DNA of 64,000 nt from Lineolata rhizophorae (GCA_010093515.1 MU001680.1:76318-140317), one strand, 5' to 3'; shown: positions 1-11,715, counted from the first letter of the stretch. The notes: generated from the letters alone by a model not told the origin. Translations and numbers: made by a program.

Positions 1-1131
1 GTGGGTACGTTATTCCCCCCAACTCGAACAAGGTTGTCGGAGAGGCTGGCCCTTCGCGGCCGATTCGCGCCTCAGAACAGCAACTCCCCCCTCCTGCTAC
101 GTAGTAAGCCGGCTGGAACTTGGAAAGGGCCTTCTCTGGACTTTCTATTCGGCTGCCTGGGCCGCCGTGGCCGGTGCTCTGGCCCGGCGCCGTCCGCCCG
201 CCTTGCGCGGCGTGCGCCCGCGGCCGGCTGCTGGCATGCCTGCCCGCCTGCCTTCCTGGGCGTGGGGGCTCGCCTCCCCCCAGAGGGGGGGCTTCGCCCG
301 CCCATAAGTCAACGGGGGGCGCGCGTTTGCGGGCAGCATTAAGCCCCGGCGGCCTATAGGCGGCCCCGGCGCTGCCGCACCAGGATTCAAGCTCCCTTCG
401 GCGGAATCGGGGGCTGCCCCAGGGATGACTTTCCTTTTTACTTTTTTGCGCGTCCGGGCGGACGAGGGGGGGTTTGGGAATTAAGAAAAAAAAAAAGTAT
501 GGGGGAAAAGAAGAGGGCACGGAGGGTAAACCAACCCTCCCATCCCCATCCCCCCCCCTCCTGGCCGGCGGTGAGACGGCGCACTGCATGCGGGAACCCG
601 CCCCGTCCCGACTCCGCCGTCGCCTGCATATTTATATAGCCCAGGTCGGGCAGCCTTGCCCCGGAGGGAGTTTTCCATTTTCTAGTTCTCCCTTCGTTCC
701 ACATAATAATTATCTTGGCTCGAACCCTCACTCCGTCCGCGGGAAATTTTTGATCTTTTGACAAGTGCCCCGAAGATCGAGAAGGACATCTCTCTTACGT
801 GTCCTCCTCAGCCCTCGATTCTACTTAAATCTTGCCCCGGGACCCTCACTCCCATTTCACTCGCCTTCTACGCTGCTCCTAGCAAGCCAGACCTCACCAC
901 CTTCTATTTACCTTACACACTCCTCATCGAAAGGTAAGTCCCTATCCCTCACCAATGTTCGTGACTTCTCTGTCCGCCAAACTAACAAAACCCTCTCCAA
1001 AGCCATATAAAGCTCGAACCCACTTACCAACCCTCTCCACCACCACCTCCAACCAGCCGCCCCCCATCGGGCAAACCTCGAGGCGGACTCCAACCCACCC
1101 GCCACTCGTCCGGCGTCCCAACCCACCAACC
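1..1131. other. gene-free upstream region with CT-rich promoter-like DNA
   Basis: No coding region is convincing here. The first 440 bases are very GC-rich. From about 780 the plus strand becomes pyrimidine-rich, as in promoters and leaders of filamentous-fungal genes, and this leads into the small ORF at 1132. A good splice donor (GTAAGT at 934-939) is followed by a branch-like ACTAAC at 981-986 and a possible CAG acceptor near 1056, so a 5' leader intron is plausible. Confidence 0.4.
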
Positions 1132-1458
1132 ATGGCCCAAAAACCCACCTCCTCCACCTCGACCCACCCCCGCCAACGCCTCTCCCTCTACACCCACAGC
1201 ACCCTCGGCCACGACGTCTCGGCCGCGCTCAAGGCCTCGCAGCCCCACCAGCAACAGCACCATCAGCACCAGTACCAGCACCAGCAGCACCAGCACGCCG
1301 GCGCCCGCGGCGACGTGCACGAGACGCCCGCGCCGCCGCCGTCGCCCGTCGACTTCGGCACGCCCGCCGTGCCGAGCGGCGCCTGGGGCGGGAGCCCGGT
1401 GGCGGCGGCGGCGGCGGTGGTGACGAGGCGGAAGGAGCCGGGGCCGGTGGGCGCGTAG
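1132..1458 (+). CDS. small His/Gln-rich protein of unknown function, 108 aa
   Basis: I do not recognise this family. The ORF begins at an ATG in a strong fungal context (ACCATGG) and encodes 108 residues. The N-terminal 35 residues are rich in Ser, Thr and Pro. They are followed by a His/Gln tract (about residues 40-60), then a Pro/Ala/Gly-rich tail with a run of alanines, ending in a basic stretch (TRRKEPGPVGA). No signal peptide or membrane segment is visible. The same frame is open further upstream, but the CT-rich leader and possible 5' intron (934 to about 1056) favour the ATG at 1132. The composition suggests an intrinsically disordered protein. The sequence gap 60 bases downstream means the 3' end cannot be checked fully. 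It could also be a chance ORF. Confidence 0.5.
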   Translation: MAQKPTSSTSTHPRQRLSLYTHSTLGHDVSAALKASQPHQQQHHQHQYQHQQHQHAGARGDVHETPAPPPSPVDFGTPAVPSGAWGGSPVAAAAAVVTRRKEPGPVGA

Positions 1459-1516
1459 AGCGGAAGGGGGGGACGATGGTGTTGCATACCGGGGAGTCTT
1501 GTTTTTTTTTTTTTTG

Positions 1517-1551
1517 NNNNNNNNNNNNNNNNNNNNNNNNNNNNNNNNNNN
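1517..1551. other. assembly gap (35 Ns) inside a poly-T region
   Basis: Thirty-five undetermined bases lie directly after a run of about 14 T and are followed by more T. Further long T runs occur at about 1646-1661 and 1697-1709, so the gap probably reflects a homopolymer that the assembly could not close. Confidence 0.95.
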
Positions 1552-1891
1552 TTTTGTTCGCTCCTTGATGGAGGGCCGAGGTTGCCCCTCTCCCAATGTC
1601 AAAGGCGTCTTTCTTGAGTTGGGCGGAAACGGATTTTGCATATCTTTTTTTTTTTTTTTTTGCCTCTAAACATGGTTTGGCTTTGTTTTGAATATTATTT
1701 TTTTTTTTTGCTGGTTTTGGTTTTGTTCTCGGTCTCCGGTTTTGGTTCGTTCGATTTTCACCGCCCAGACTAGCTGGACTGGCTTCCGCGCATCATGTAT
1801 TAGACGGCGTTTTTGAGGAGCAGGCGGTGAAAGCGTCTAGAAAGGAGGCTGGCAAGAGAGTGTCACTGTATGGGAGCCAGTATTCTACCGT

Positions 1892-1907
1892 ACACACACA
1901 CACACAC
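1892..1907. repeat. (AC)n microsatellite
   Basis: Eight consecutive AC dinucleotides in a gene-free region. Confidence 0.8.
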
Positions 1908-4103
1908 TGGAGAGGGCGTGGGGTTGGCGGCAGATGCCCTGTCCGAATTCCGGATTATCACTTGTAATTCATTTTTTAATCTTTTCAAATTATCCCGGAC
2001 TCGCACGGAAGTATTACTGTTTGTACTCATATTTTGCCGAGATGGTCTGACGGACTGGACGGCCTTCGAGTTTGGTTGCCTGGGCGGCCGGTGGGTGGCT
2101 GGCCTTGTGCGCTGGCGATGTATTCGGCATTTCCATACTTGCTTCCTGGCGTCACCCACTCTATTTGCTTAAGTTTCTTTTTTTCTCATCTTCTCTCGGC
2201 ATTAGCGCCGCTAGCATGGCCTTGTACTCGCACCGTTTCGTTGCACAGCCATTTAAACTACATCGTCATCCATACCGAGGGCCCAAACGGAGATCCCGTT
2301 GGCTGCATGCGTATCTCGCTCGAGTTGCGGGCGATCGGCCGGCCTGCAGTTGCCGCGCGATGTAGGAGTTGCAAAGTCCCCACTCGCGGTGGGCTCGTAT
2401 TGCCCCAACGGGCAAAGCCGCGCGCCGAAGCGCAGTAGGGCTGCAGCCGGCGGGTTTTGTCGGTGAAGGGCGGACCGGGAAAAGTCCCGCCTGCCTCCCT
2501 TCTCGCCGCGCTACCTCCGCTGCGCGGCCTGCCAGCTGTCAAAAAGCTTGGTCTGTGTGTGCATATCCGACTTCCGGGTGTGGGGGTGCGGAGTGTGGAT
2601 GTTGGGGAGAGGGCTTGCAGAGTGCAGGCTTTGGGGGATCGGGCGTGCGTAAGTACGCGCGCCCCGTGGCCCGTCTCGTTGGTCCCGTCTCTCGGCATCT
2701 CTGCATCGTCCAAACGCTTCCATGATGACTACGACTGCGCAGCAAGGATTTCAAATGGAAAGGGATCGATTAATCTTGTTTTGAGAGAAGAAGGCATCCC
2801 ATGGCGGCTGCGGCGGAAGAGGACGCGGGGACGGCGCCGCCGCTTGCTTGTTTGCAATTCGTTTGGATGTATGTGCTTTGCCGCGTAGTTCGATGTTGTG
2901 GTGGCCTCTCTTGCCCGCTGGCTGCCAGAGCACTTCTTAGTTAGGACTTGCAAACCGGTAATAATACGCGCGAGCGGCCGACTCCGGCAACCGGTTCGGC
3001 CGTGGCTCTTCTCATTTCCACTTGGGCCTCGGGATATCAGAGGCGCGCTGCCCAAGTGAGCAGGTCGTAGCCCCGAACGCGACAAGGTGCCGCCGCGACT
3101 GCCACGTCTGCCCGACGTTGTTGGCGGAGGCGATGGCTCCGGACTAGTTCGGTGAAGTCGGTGAGCACGTACTAATGTACCGCCGTACATTGGGCGACTT
3201 TGGTCCGCCGACTGGACGGGTGGAGGAAGGACGGGAGTCGCGGACGGAGCATGCGTTGTTCTGCTCGTCCGGCGTGAGTCATTCACTCGCATCGTTCACT
3301 CCCTTCTCTCCATTCCACGCCCGGTCGACGCGGCCGGCCTCCCAGGCCTCACCACTCCCATCCATCCATCGCCCACCCTCTGGCAATTCGCGGCGGCGGC
3401 GGTCAGCCTCGCCGCCGCGGCCCGACGACACCGCCACCCTCACGCGGAGTCTACGGACGGCGCCGGCGGCGCTCTCCTCTCATTCCCTTCGCCGGTAGCA
3501 CGCGGAATGCAGCCGACGGCATGCCTCATCCTGAAGGTCCGCCCGCCATCCTCCTTTTCCCCTCACTTCCCTCGAGGCTGCCCGCATACCACCTTCCACG
3601 CTCCGCCTCGGCGCGCCCCGGCTCGAATGTAACGCTCCGGCGGCGCGCCCGCCGAAAGGCCGGCGAGCTACCAGCCAGGCAGCTGGCTACGTCAGTATCC
3701 CACGGCGCCCGGGCGCAGGTACTTTGCGCGCCATACGTCGGCACTGCAGAGCGCTTTGGCTCCCGTCGGTCCTCGGCTGGCGCGCGCTCTCGGCACCGGA
3801 AGCGTGGGGGGGCGGCTTTGGGGAGGGGAGGAAAAGGTGGCAGCGTGGCGACGGGAGGAGGGAGGGACGGCAAGGCAGAGGCAGCGCGGACGGAGCTTCT
3901 CCGCGCCCTTCCCGCGCCCAAGGACCCCCCCGGTCGTTTGGCTGGCACCGCGGGGCCCGCCGGCGCGCGGCATGCCGTCCCGGCGGGCGAGGGCGGGAGC
4001 AGGGCGGCTCATCCCCGTGCCCGCCCCCCACGTCTCCGGATTGCGGAGGGCGGGCGGTGGTGGTCCGGCGCGGCGGTGCGCGGCCGGCTGGTGACGGACT
4101 GGC

Positions 4104-4154
4104 GACTGGTCACTGGCCGTCCGGTCACTTTGTCCACTGGTCACTTTGCTCACT
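4104..4154. repeat. short imperfect tandem repeat (GGTCACT-containing units)
   Basis: Three imperfect copies of a roughly 15-17 base unit containing GGTCACT or GGTCACTTTG follow each other. No function is evident. Confidence 0.5.
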
Positions 4155-5115
4155 CGACATGCGACGTGAGATGAGATGCGGGCCAGCCGCCAAGGAAGAT
4201 CACCGTCTTCCGACTTCTCACTCTCTAAATCGCGGACCAATCCGTCCACGCACGGCCGCGCCCGTTCCTCACAAAACAAAAAGTAAGCAACCCCTCGACG
4301 TGCGTGTGCGAATCTAGCACATTGACATGGGGCGGAATGCACGGGGCGCGCGGGACGATAACCGTTTTGAATGACGGGCGAGTCAAGCAACTACAACGGG
4401 CGGAAAGGAAAAGGGAAAAAAAAAACAAACAAAGAAGAAAAGCAAAGCTGAGGCGGTGACTAAAGGAGATGGCGGGCCGGGTCACCGCTGGTTTCATGAT
4501 GTTACTCTGGCTGCGCGCTGCCGAATGCTACGTGCCCACAAACAAGCAGGCAAATGGTAAAAAGAAATGAGAAACAAGGATAAGAAGAAAAGGAAAAAAA
4601 AATGGTACCCTGCTGTATTGAGACGTCGCCGGCCGTGGCGGGAGGACTGTGCATCGCACTCTAGCGTGGTTAATTCACGTAGCGGAGACTATGTACAGAA
4701 ATGACGGCTCAATTTTGCCGGATGCGGATGCGCGGGGAGGAAGAAGGGGAAAGGGATGGAATAAAAAAAGCCTCGTATTCAGGGATGCAAGGAGCTCGAT
4801 TTTTAAATGCCCAGAAGATCAGAAGATCTGTGTCCCTTACAGATCTAGCAACATATATGTTGATTCTGCGAGCATCGTGCCGCAGCTTTGACTTCCTTGG
4901 AACGACTGTGCTCCGAATGATTTCATTTACATAGTGTATAGCTAGCGGTAGTATGAGAGCACGCAGCCCTCAAACTTGGGTCGAAGGAGGAAGAAGCCAT
5001 GCTCGCACGAATTGCGTAATGCTCCTAGTCTACTAATGTAAACTACTAGCTGCAGAACATGTACTATCGGTATTCCATCCCATCCACGATAGAGACACTC
5101 CAGGAAGCAGTTACT

Positions 5116-8100
5116 CTACCGCTGCTTCTTCGACCCTTTCCCACCTCTCGCGGCCTTACCACCACCCTTCCCTTTCGCACCACCGCCGCCGCCGCCCTTG
5201 GACCCTCCTCCGCCCCCACCGCCCATCATAACCCTCACCTTCCCCACCGGCACGATCCCCACCACGCTCTCCTCCTTCCACCCGGCCATGAGCTCCCTCT
5301 CCCGCGGCCAAATCCTATCCGGATCCCGCCCATCCCTGTCCACCTTCTTCGCGTCCTTGCCGTCCGCCTCCCACCGCCCCAGAACCTCCCGCACCGCCTT
5401 GCCCCGCTTCACCGTGCCCGGCTGCAGCTTCACCTTGTACTTGTAACTCGCGAGCGCCGCCCACGGCGCGCACACGGGGAGCGCAGCTACGATGTCGTCG
5501 GCCGGGTGCGGCCGCCCCGTGAACGTGCCCACGTCGACCGCGTGGTCGACCGCCTCCTCGTCCGCCCTTTCTCCTCCCCCTTCCCCTTGCTGCTGCTGTT
5601 GCTCGCCGTGCCGCCGCGCCTCGGCCGCCCGGCCCGCCGCCTGCGCCCGGAGGTGCTGCTCCCTCCGCCGCGCCTTCTGCGCCGCCGCCTGCTCCGCCGC
5701 CGACGGCTTCTGCTGCTTGTCCTCGGCGGCTTGGGCAGAGGTGGAACCTGGGCCCTTGGAGCCTAGAAGCCGGAGAGCGAGCTCGCGGTCCTCCGGGTCC
5801 TGGTTGGCGTACTTCTCGGCAAGGCGCTTGGCCTTAGTGCGCTTGCCGCGCGGAAGAGGTTTGTTGGAGACCGAGGTGGAGGTTATGGAGGCGGGGCCGG
5901 GGGGCTCTCCTTGGCGGGAAGAGGTGGTGGTGTAATCGTCGTCGTCCAAGTCGTAATCCGAAGCTACTTGTGATGACGGCGCCGGCGATTGCATTTGGGG
6001 TGGGAGCGGATCTTTTCCTTTCTTCAGTTGACGACGCTGGTAGGCTGAGAGATGGCCTTTACTGCCGCCGCCAGCTGGCCTCGTTGATGATTCGGTACTG
6101 GAAGTTCGATCCTCATCTTCAACTGCTAGGGATACGGTCGACTCTTCTCGACTGACGGAGGTCTGAATTTGATCGTCCGCGTCGGGAACGACGCCTGTCT
6201 GAAGTGGGTTGAGTTGGGCCTTTTGGTGATCTTCGTTCTCAGAATCGTCAGAGTTCGAGTCCAACTTGGCGTCTGGAAACTCCTCTTCGTCGCTGTCACT
6301 TGAATCCTCTTTAGCAGGTGCGGGTCGTTCTTTGGAGTCGTCCGCCGCACTCGCTTCTTCTGTTGATGGTTCTGGCTGGCCGTCAACTTCCTCCTGGATT
6401 CGGTGCCGTGCGTGATTCGCCTTGCTGCCTTCGCTAATTTGAAAAACTACGGCGAGCCCAACAAGTAACTGTGACGGGGGCAGGTAGTTTTTATCGCTCT
6501 TGACAACAAACTTGCCGGGGCCCAAATACTCGCCTGTAAGGCCTGTTTTGGTGACCTTATCATAACTGACCCACCAAGCGGACATGACCGCCTTGGAGTC
6601 CCAGGCAGAGGATGTCACAACAGAGAGATGACCGGCTTGGGAGAGTGTTGAAGGCGGAATAGGGGCATTAGGCGTGTCCGAGTTATTCTTCACGATTACC
6701 ACGGCTGCGCCATCCAAATCGGCGTGGACATAGACGTCGCCTTTGCGAAGATGACGATGATAAAGTGTATCGTGTTGCTGTGGATCTCTTCCGCCTAGAA
6801 CTAGGTAGCCATCGGAAGAAATGAAGTAGTAGAACTTTTCGAACCACAGTTGTGGCCGAAGAGGCCGAAGGACGTCCTTCTCCTGCTTTAGCGCTTTCTT
6901 CAGATCGCTTGTTACCTTCTTCTCGGTGCTCTTCAACGCCTTAGCTGACGCTTGAATTGTCTTCTCCTCCTTGAGCGCCGCGCTGCGCTTTTGGTCGTAG
7001 TACTGGCGGGCGTTCGACCAGCCAGATAGTCCAAGGTCAATGTCAATCGCTAACCTTTTGTCGTCCTTGGCGCTTATCTTTGAGGGACCATTGCCTGTGG
7101 TATATTCTTCATCTTCCCCGCTCTCGCTTTCCGTCTCGTCGCCTTCGTAGTCGTCATCTTCTTTCGTAGGCTCGGACAATTTCAACGTCACGGTATTTTC
7201 ATATAACTTTAATGGCAACTTGATCAACGCGGCGACAGGGTTTCCTCGCGATTGCTCCATTTCGATGAGCCGTGCGATCTCGACCCAGTCCATACCCTGT
7301 GCAATCAGGCCATTCACTGCTGCGGTCGCCTCCTCCACCCTATCCAAGTTGGCCTCGATCGCCTGAGCCTTCCGCACATTCATGTCCTGTACCTGCTTCA
7401 GGCCTTCGATCCTCCTTTCATGCTCAGCTTGCGCGCTTTCCACCTTCTTTTTGGCGTTTATTTCCTTCTCTTGCAGTCTTGATTCGAGCTTCTGCCCTTC
7501 AATGGAAGAAAAGAACACATCTGCGGTCCTATTGAATCCAGAGTGCTCTAGAAAGACAATGCCCTCGTCTTTTTCGAACTGGTGCGGTTTGAAAGGATGA
7601 AGATCTTCGTATATCAGAGATTCGTCCTCCGCAGCAGCATTCTGCTCGTCCCGTTTTTCCGGGTAAGGTCGTTTCTTCTTGGCAATTATGTATCCCGTCG
7701 TTATCTCAGCACTAGTGATTCTCGTAACAACCTGACCGGCGATCTCCAGGGCCGAGAGCAGTTTCTCCAGAAGCGCTTCATCCTTGATCACGTCTTCCGG
7801 CTTGACGGACGAGTCGAACTCGGTGACGCTTAAAGCATGATCGACTAGCATTGGCGGGTACTCCGTAATTGAAATAGCCAAGGCTTTTCTGAGCGCATCC
7901 TTTTTCGCCTTGGTCTTTGCCTTTGCCGTCGCTGCCGCCGCCGTCTGTCGCTCTACAGCATTCTGCAGCCCATCCCTCAGTCGGCCCTTCGTCAACGGCG
8001 GCACTCCATTGTAGTTCTGCCTCAAATCGAGCCTATATGTCGAGCCCCTCCTAAGCTTGTCGTCCTCCGAACCCTCGTTCACCTCGCGCAGTAGCGTGAG

Positions 8101-8617
8101 GACTTTGCAGTCGGCGTCTGTCAGGATGACGTTGCCGCCCGCGTAGAACTCGAGGAAGAGCCGGTATAGCCCGTCAGAGAACTCAAACTCGATCACGCGG
8201 TCCGTGCCGACCTGGCGGACGGCGCTGACCCGCCGCGTGCGGAGGTGCTTCCGAAGGACCTTGACGAAACCCGAGGGCTCGCCCGCCGTCTCGCGCGCAT
8301 AGCCGGTTAGGTGGCACCGGAAGCCCGAGTCGACAACTAGCTGTTCTTTGTGCTCGGGCTTTTGAAATTTGAAAAGGAAGATCCGCTATCGGGAGTTGTT
8401 AGCCGTGTCCGGGTGCGTTGGTCGATGGTGCGTTTGCTCACGGAAGAGAGGTCATATATGTTGGACACGCGCAGCGTACTGAGACTGCTCGAGAGCTCAT
8501 GGGCGATGACCTAGTCACGAGATAAGAAGTTAATTTTTGCCTAGGTAGTAAACCAGACTTATAACAAGTACATGAATTTCGCACCTTGACGTCTAACGAG
8601 GAGAACCTTTGCTTCAT
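5116..8617 (-). CDS. rqc2: Ribosome quality-control complex subunit 2 (Rqc2/Tae2, NEMF; NFACT family)
   Basis: Binds 60S subunits that carry stalled nascent chains, helps recruit the E3 ligase Ltn1 and adds C-terminal Ala/Thr tails. Three exons join in frame: 8617-8585, 8510-8442 and 8385-5116, giving 1123 residues (yeast Rqc2 is about 1040). Introns 8584-8511 and 8441-8386 have GT-AG ends. The start MKQRFSSLD is the classical NFACT N-terminus. Asp9 and the pair Asp96-Arg97 correspond to the residues known from yeast work to be needed for tailing. Order: NFACT-N domain, a Lys/Glu-rich coiled coil around residues 330-400, the NFACT-R domain (LWFEKFYYF near 548, then GGRDPQQHD), a long acidic linker, and the NFACT-C domain (YKYKVKLQPG near 1015). 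It ends in a Gly/Lys-rich tail. Family identification is secure. The two short first exons rest on splice signals and homology. Confidence 0.95.
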
Positions 8618-9095
8618 GGTTGTGGCGGGGTACGGTGCGGAGTGACAAAAATGTGAGCCCTGCGGAACTCTTGATGCTCGGCAAGCAGCCTAGCCTTGCG
8701 TTACTTACATACTTCCAGTGCAAAAGGTTTGGAAATACTCAAAGCGGCAACCAGAGCTAACGTCAAACTGCAGAACCAAACCCCGGGCATTCTCTTGGTC
8801 TATGATTTTTTTCTCTTTTTAAAAGTTTTATTAATAAACTTCTCTTCACGTTTTGCTGTCTGACAGCAGCCCGATCACACTCTAGAATGTATCACTGCAG
8901 TTCATGACATGAAAATTGTTTGAACTCAGTTTTGGAGCTCTTGGCTATGTAACCTGCCCTAGACGCACACCCCCGATCGTAAGATACGCTGCCATCGGCC
9001 ACCATGAGAAGGCCTGAAAAGGCCTGAAAAGGCCCAAGACCCACTCCCGTGCTTCTCGCCACCCACCCATGCTCATGCTACTCTGCCATCCCCAT
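8618..9095. other. intergenic: L18 3' flank and Rqc2 promoter
   Basis: Both flanking genes are on the minus strand. An AT-rich patch with T and A runs at about 8805-8850 could serve Rqc2 transcription or the L18 3' end. Two and a half copies of a 10-base repeat lie at 9011-9034. No gene is seen. Confidence 0.5.
9011..9034. repeat. 10-base tandem repeat GGCCTGAAAA
   Basis: Two exact copies plus four bases of a third, in the 3' flank of the L18 gene. Confidence 0.7.
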
Positions 9096-9910
9096 TTACA
9101 CCTTGAAACCCCTAGACCGCCTACGACCACGAGCCCGCTCAAACTTGCGGCCCTTGCTCTCAACGTACGGCTTCTGTAGCAACTGTCAGCATGCCCATCC
9201 CTCGCCAAAATCTCCGCCTCCATGTCTCGAGGGGTACGCGCCTTGTGCGAGTGCGGGCCAAAGCCGAAGTGCTTAACGGCCTCGCGGGCATTCTTGGGGC
9301 CGCGCAGGAGGAGCGTGTTGGCGCCCGTCGGGGCGCGCATGGCGAGCTCGTCGAGCGTCAGGCACTCGCCTCCGGCGGCTAGGATACGGGCGCGGGCCGT
9401 CTTGGTGAACTTGAGCGCGGCGACGGACAGCTTGGGCACCTCGAGCAGGCGGTTGTCATCGGTGACAGAGCCCACGACCACGACAGTCTTGCCCTTGTGC
9501 GTCTCACCAGCCTGGCGACTGGCAGCGTTCTGAACTATGCGCGAGAGGGACACGGGCGGGCGGTTGATGCGCGACTGGAAGAGCCGGCGCAGCACCGTCT
9601 TGTTGAAGGCGGAGTCGGTACGGCCTACGCGACATGATTGTGGCTCAAGGTCAGAGTCTGTCCTTCGCCGTTATTTCCAAGCAAAACCTAGGAATCATGG
9701 ACGCACGGGTGAGGAAGCGGTAAAGTTTCACGAGCAGACGGAGATAGACATTGTCGCTCTTCGGAGCCTTGCGGTGCGAGCTCCGCACGTGGTGGTTGTC
9801 CAAGTCGATACCTGGCAGAGCGGTGTTAGTAGTGGAAGCAATACATCCTCGATGGCAATCAATTCCGCAATAATGTCCTCATGGTGAAAATGGAGGAGAG
9901 ACATACCCAT
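9096..9910 (-). CDS. rpl18: 60S ribosomal protein L18 (eL18)
   Basis: Component of the large cytosolic ribosomal subunit. Four exons join to 189 residues: 9910-9907, 9811-9707, 9624-9242 and 9173-9096. The product starts [10 protein letters not shown] and contains [17 protein letters not shown] and [18 protein letters not shown]. It ends in [19 protein letters not shown], all hallmarks of eL18. The first coding exon is only four bases (ATG G), as is common in fungal ribosomal protein genes. Introns 9906-9812 and 9706-9625 are GT-AG. The last intron (9241-9174, 68 bases) appears to start with GC (AAG/GCGCGT) and end with CTACAG. It is the only boundary that joins HSHK to KPYVESKG in frame. Without this splice the frame would run into an unrelated tail. 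Identification is certain; the GC donor is inferred. Confidence 0.95.
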
Positions 9911-10573
9911 CTTGACGGCAGACGGCGGGCGATTGTGATGGGTTGAAGGACGGTCAAGACAAGTGTCGTGCGCGGAGCGAGCGACAATTTTGGCGAGTGT
10001 GCGTCAGCCGCAATGGCGCTACGCCGTGCGCGCTCGCTTACGGCTCCGCTCTTGGCGCCAAGGCCCACCTCTACCAACTACCCGTATCTCGATAGTAGCG
10101 AGACTCGAAAGCTATTACTCCATAACTGTTGCGCGCGTTTCAATTGAGTGGGAATTAAAAAGCATACAGATACATCTGATCTTAAGCTCGCAGCGAATAA
10201 TGCATTGATGCACCGACGGAGGGTTCATCTAGTTACCTATCTACCCGACGGACCTGTCCTAAACGCAAGATCCCTTAAAACGTACAGAGGTTGCCCGAGA
10301 CGCCCGCTTGCCTAATGCCAGCCAACCAATCGCATGCAATAGAAGGAAAGAACCCGGCCGAACAAAGGAGAAACTATCCAGGTTGGCCCGAAAGACGGAC
10401 CCGGCATACCCACGGCAAACGTTATCGTGGTGATGGTTCAGTGTGTAGGAAGTTGTGTGCGGTGGAATCGTAGAAGATGTGCCACGGAGGATGCTCGCTC
10501 AACCAGGCGGCAAGGCCGGGAGCGAGATTGTAGCTGCATGGACGCAAACAGAAATCATTTGCAGAAGACTCTC
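9911..10573. other. intergenic: L18 promoter and carrier 3' flank
   Basis: 663 bases between two minus-strand genes. No further gene is seen. The stretch next to 9910 should hold the ribosomal-protein promoter, but I do not recognise a specific element. Confidence 0.5.
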
Positions 10574-11715
10574 TCAGACTTCAGGACGGGCGAGGCCTGT
10601 CAAGAGATCACGAGTGAGCTCAAAGCTAGCCCAACTCGCCGCCATACTAGGAGCCACTTTCAGTAGATTAGGCGCGATGCCCTTGTAGAATCCCTTGACT
10701 CCTTCTTGGGTCCAGATCTGGGCGATTGCACCACTAATGCTAGTGTACTTGTATCCCATGCCAGACATTGTGTTGATCTGAAACCGGCGACGAAGAACGT
10801 CACTGATGGATGTTAGAATAGCTAGATTTATAGGAATAGGCAGATCTGGACATACAATGGATAGGTAAAAGTTTGCGCGACAGCTCCGGAGACCGCACCC
10901 GCACCTAGTTTGCCGAGCGTGCCGGGGTTCTGCTGGCCTTCGGGAGTAACAATGCGGCGCATGGTCTCATACACCATGAAGTTGAGACCAACCTTGCTAG
11001 ATAGTCAGTAACTCATATCACCCAAGACGCATACGCCTAAAATACGGGAATTGCTCACATATGGCGCCACACCCGCCACGGTAGGCAGTATGCCTCTATA
11101 AAGAGCAAAGAAACCACCCTCGTTTTTGTACATCGAAAACATCAAACCCCACATGCCTGGCAGCTGCTTTCTAGCATGTTCGCCTAGCTCCTTAAACGAC
11201 GCCGACTGTATTGATAGGCGGGTTCGGACGATGTCGAGCGGGTAGGTAAAAGTGACCGACGTAATACCGGCGCAGCCGCCGCACACAAGGCGCTGGTACG
11301 CCCCGAGAGGGGCACCGGGAGTCTCTTCGAAGAACTTTGCATATCAGTCAACGGCCGGGGAACTGTCGTCGCGCCTGGCGATATTTACCCTCTTGTAAAA
11401 GTTGTAGGCACCGAACTGGACCGCTGAGTATGGCACGATACGGATGCAGTTGGTTCCATTTCCGGCCAAGAAGCCTCTCCACCCCTCTTCCCGCCACATT
11501 TTTGCCAGCGCCTTTCCCACGGACATCTTGTACGCGTCCCGTCCGACGCTCTGGACCTGGAACAGAATCTTCAGCCGCTCAAGGGGTGAAACGACCGTTC
11601 GCGAGACCGCGCCGGCAACGCCGCCGGCAAGGAATGAGGCAAAAACCGGCTGGGAGACCGTATTGCGCAGTTTGTCGACCTTTGTGGGCGGCGCCGGAGA
11701 GGCCTGCTTCACCAT
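10574..11715 (-). CDS. Mitochondrial carrier, APS/PAPS-transporter type (yeast YPR011C-like)
   Basis: Inner-membrane solute carrier with the three-fold SLC25 repeat. Four exons give 322 residues: 11715-11389, 11334-11059, 10992-10856 and 10802-10574. The introns are 54, 66 and 53 bases, all GT-AG, with a clear CTGAC-type branch in the first. Each repeat carries the carrier signature: SPLERLKI (Pro44), YPLDIVRTR (Pro141) and YPFDVLRRR (Pro246), the last formed across an exon junction. The openings FLAGGVAGAVSRTVVSP and VCGGCAGITS are close to yeast Ypr011c, which was characterised as an adenosine 5'-phosphosulfate and 3'-phospho-APS carrier. Substrate is inferred from that likeness; coenzyme A-type carriers are the nearest alternative. 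It may link to the choline sulfatase gene 5 kb away, but nothing proves co-regulation. Confidence 0.9.

Larger units (their letters stand above)
1552..5115. other. 3.5 kb without a supported gene
   Basis: Several open frames exist, mainly between 3.2 and 4.2 kb. They are GC-driven, overlap each other on both strands and carry only low-complexity Arg/Pro/Gly/Ala sequence, so I do not call them genes. The stretch contains poly-T tracts (1640-1710), the AC microsatellite, a short imperfect tandem repeat near 4.1 kb and A-rich tracts near 4.4 and 4.6 kb. Its right end is the 3' flank of the Rqc2 gene. Confidence 0.5.

Noticed and set aside
3521-4174. 217-codon plus-strand open frame with overlapping frames on the other strand
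   Set aside because: Arg/Gly/Ala-rich low-complexity product in very GC-rich DNA, open on several frames at once; no domain or start context.
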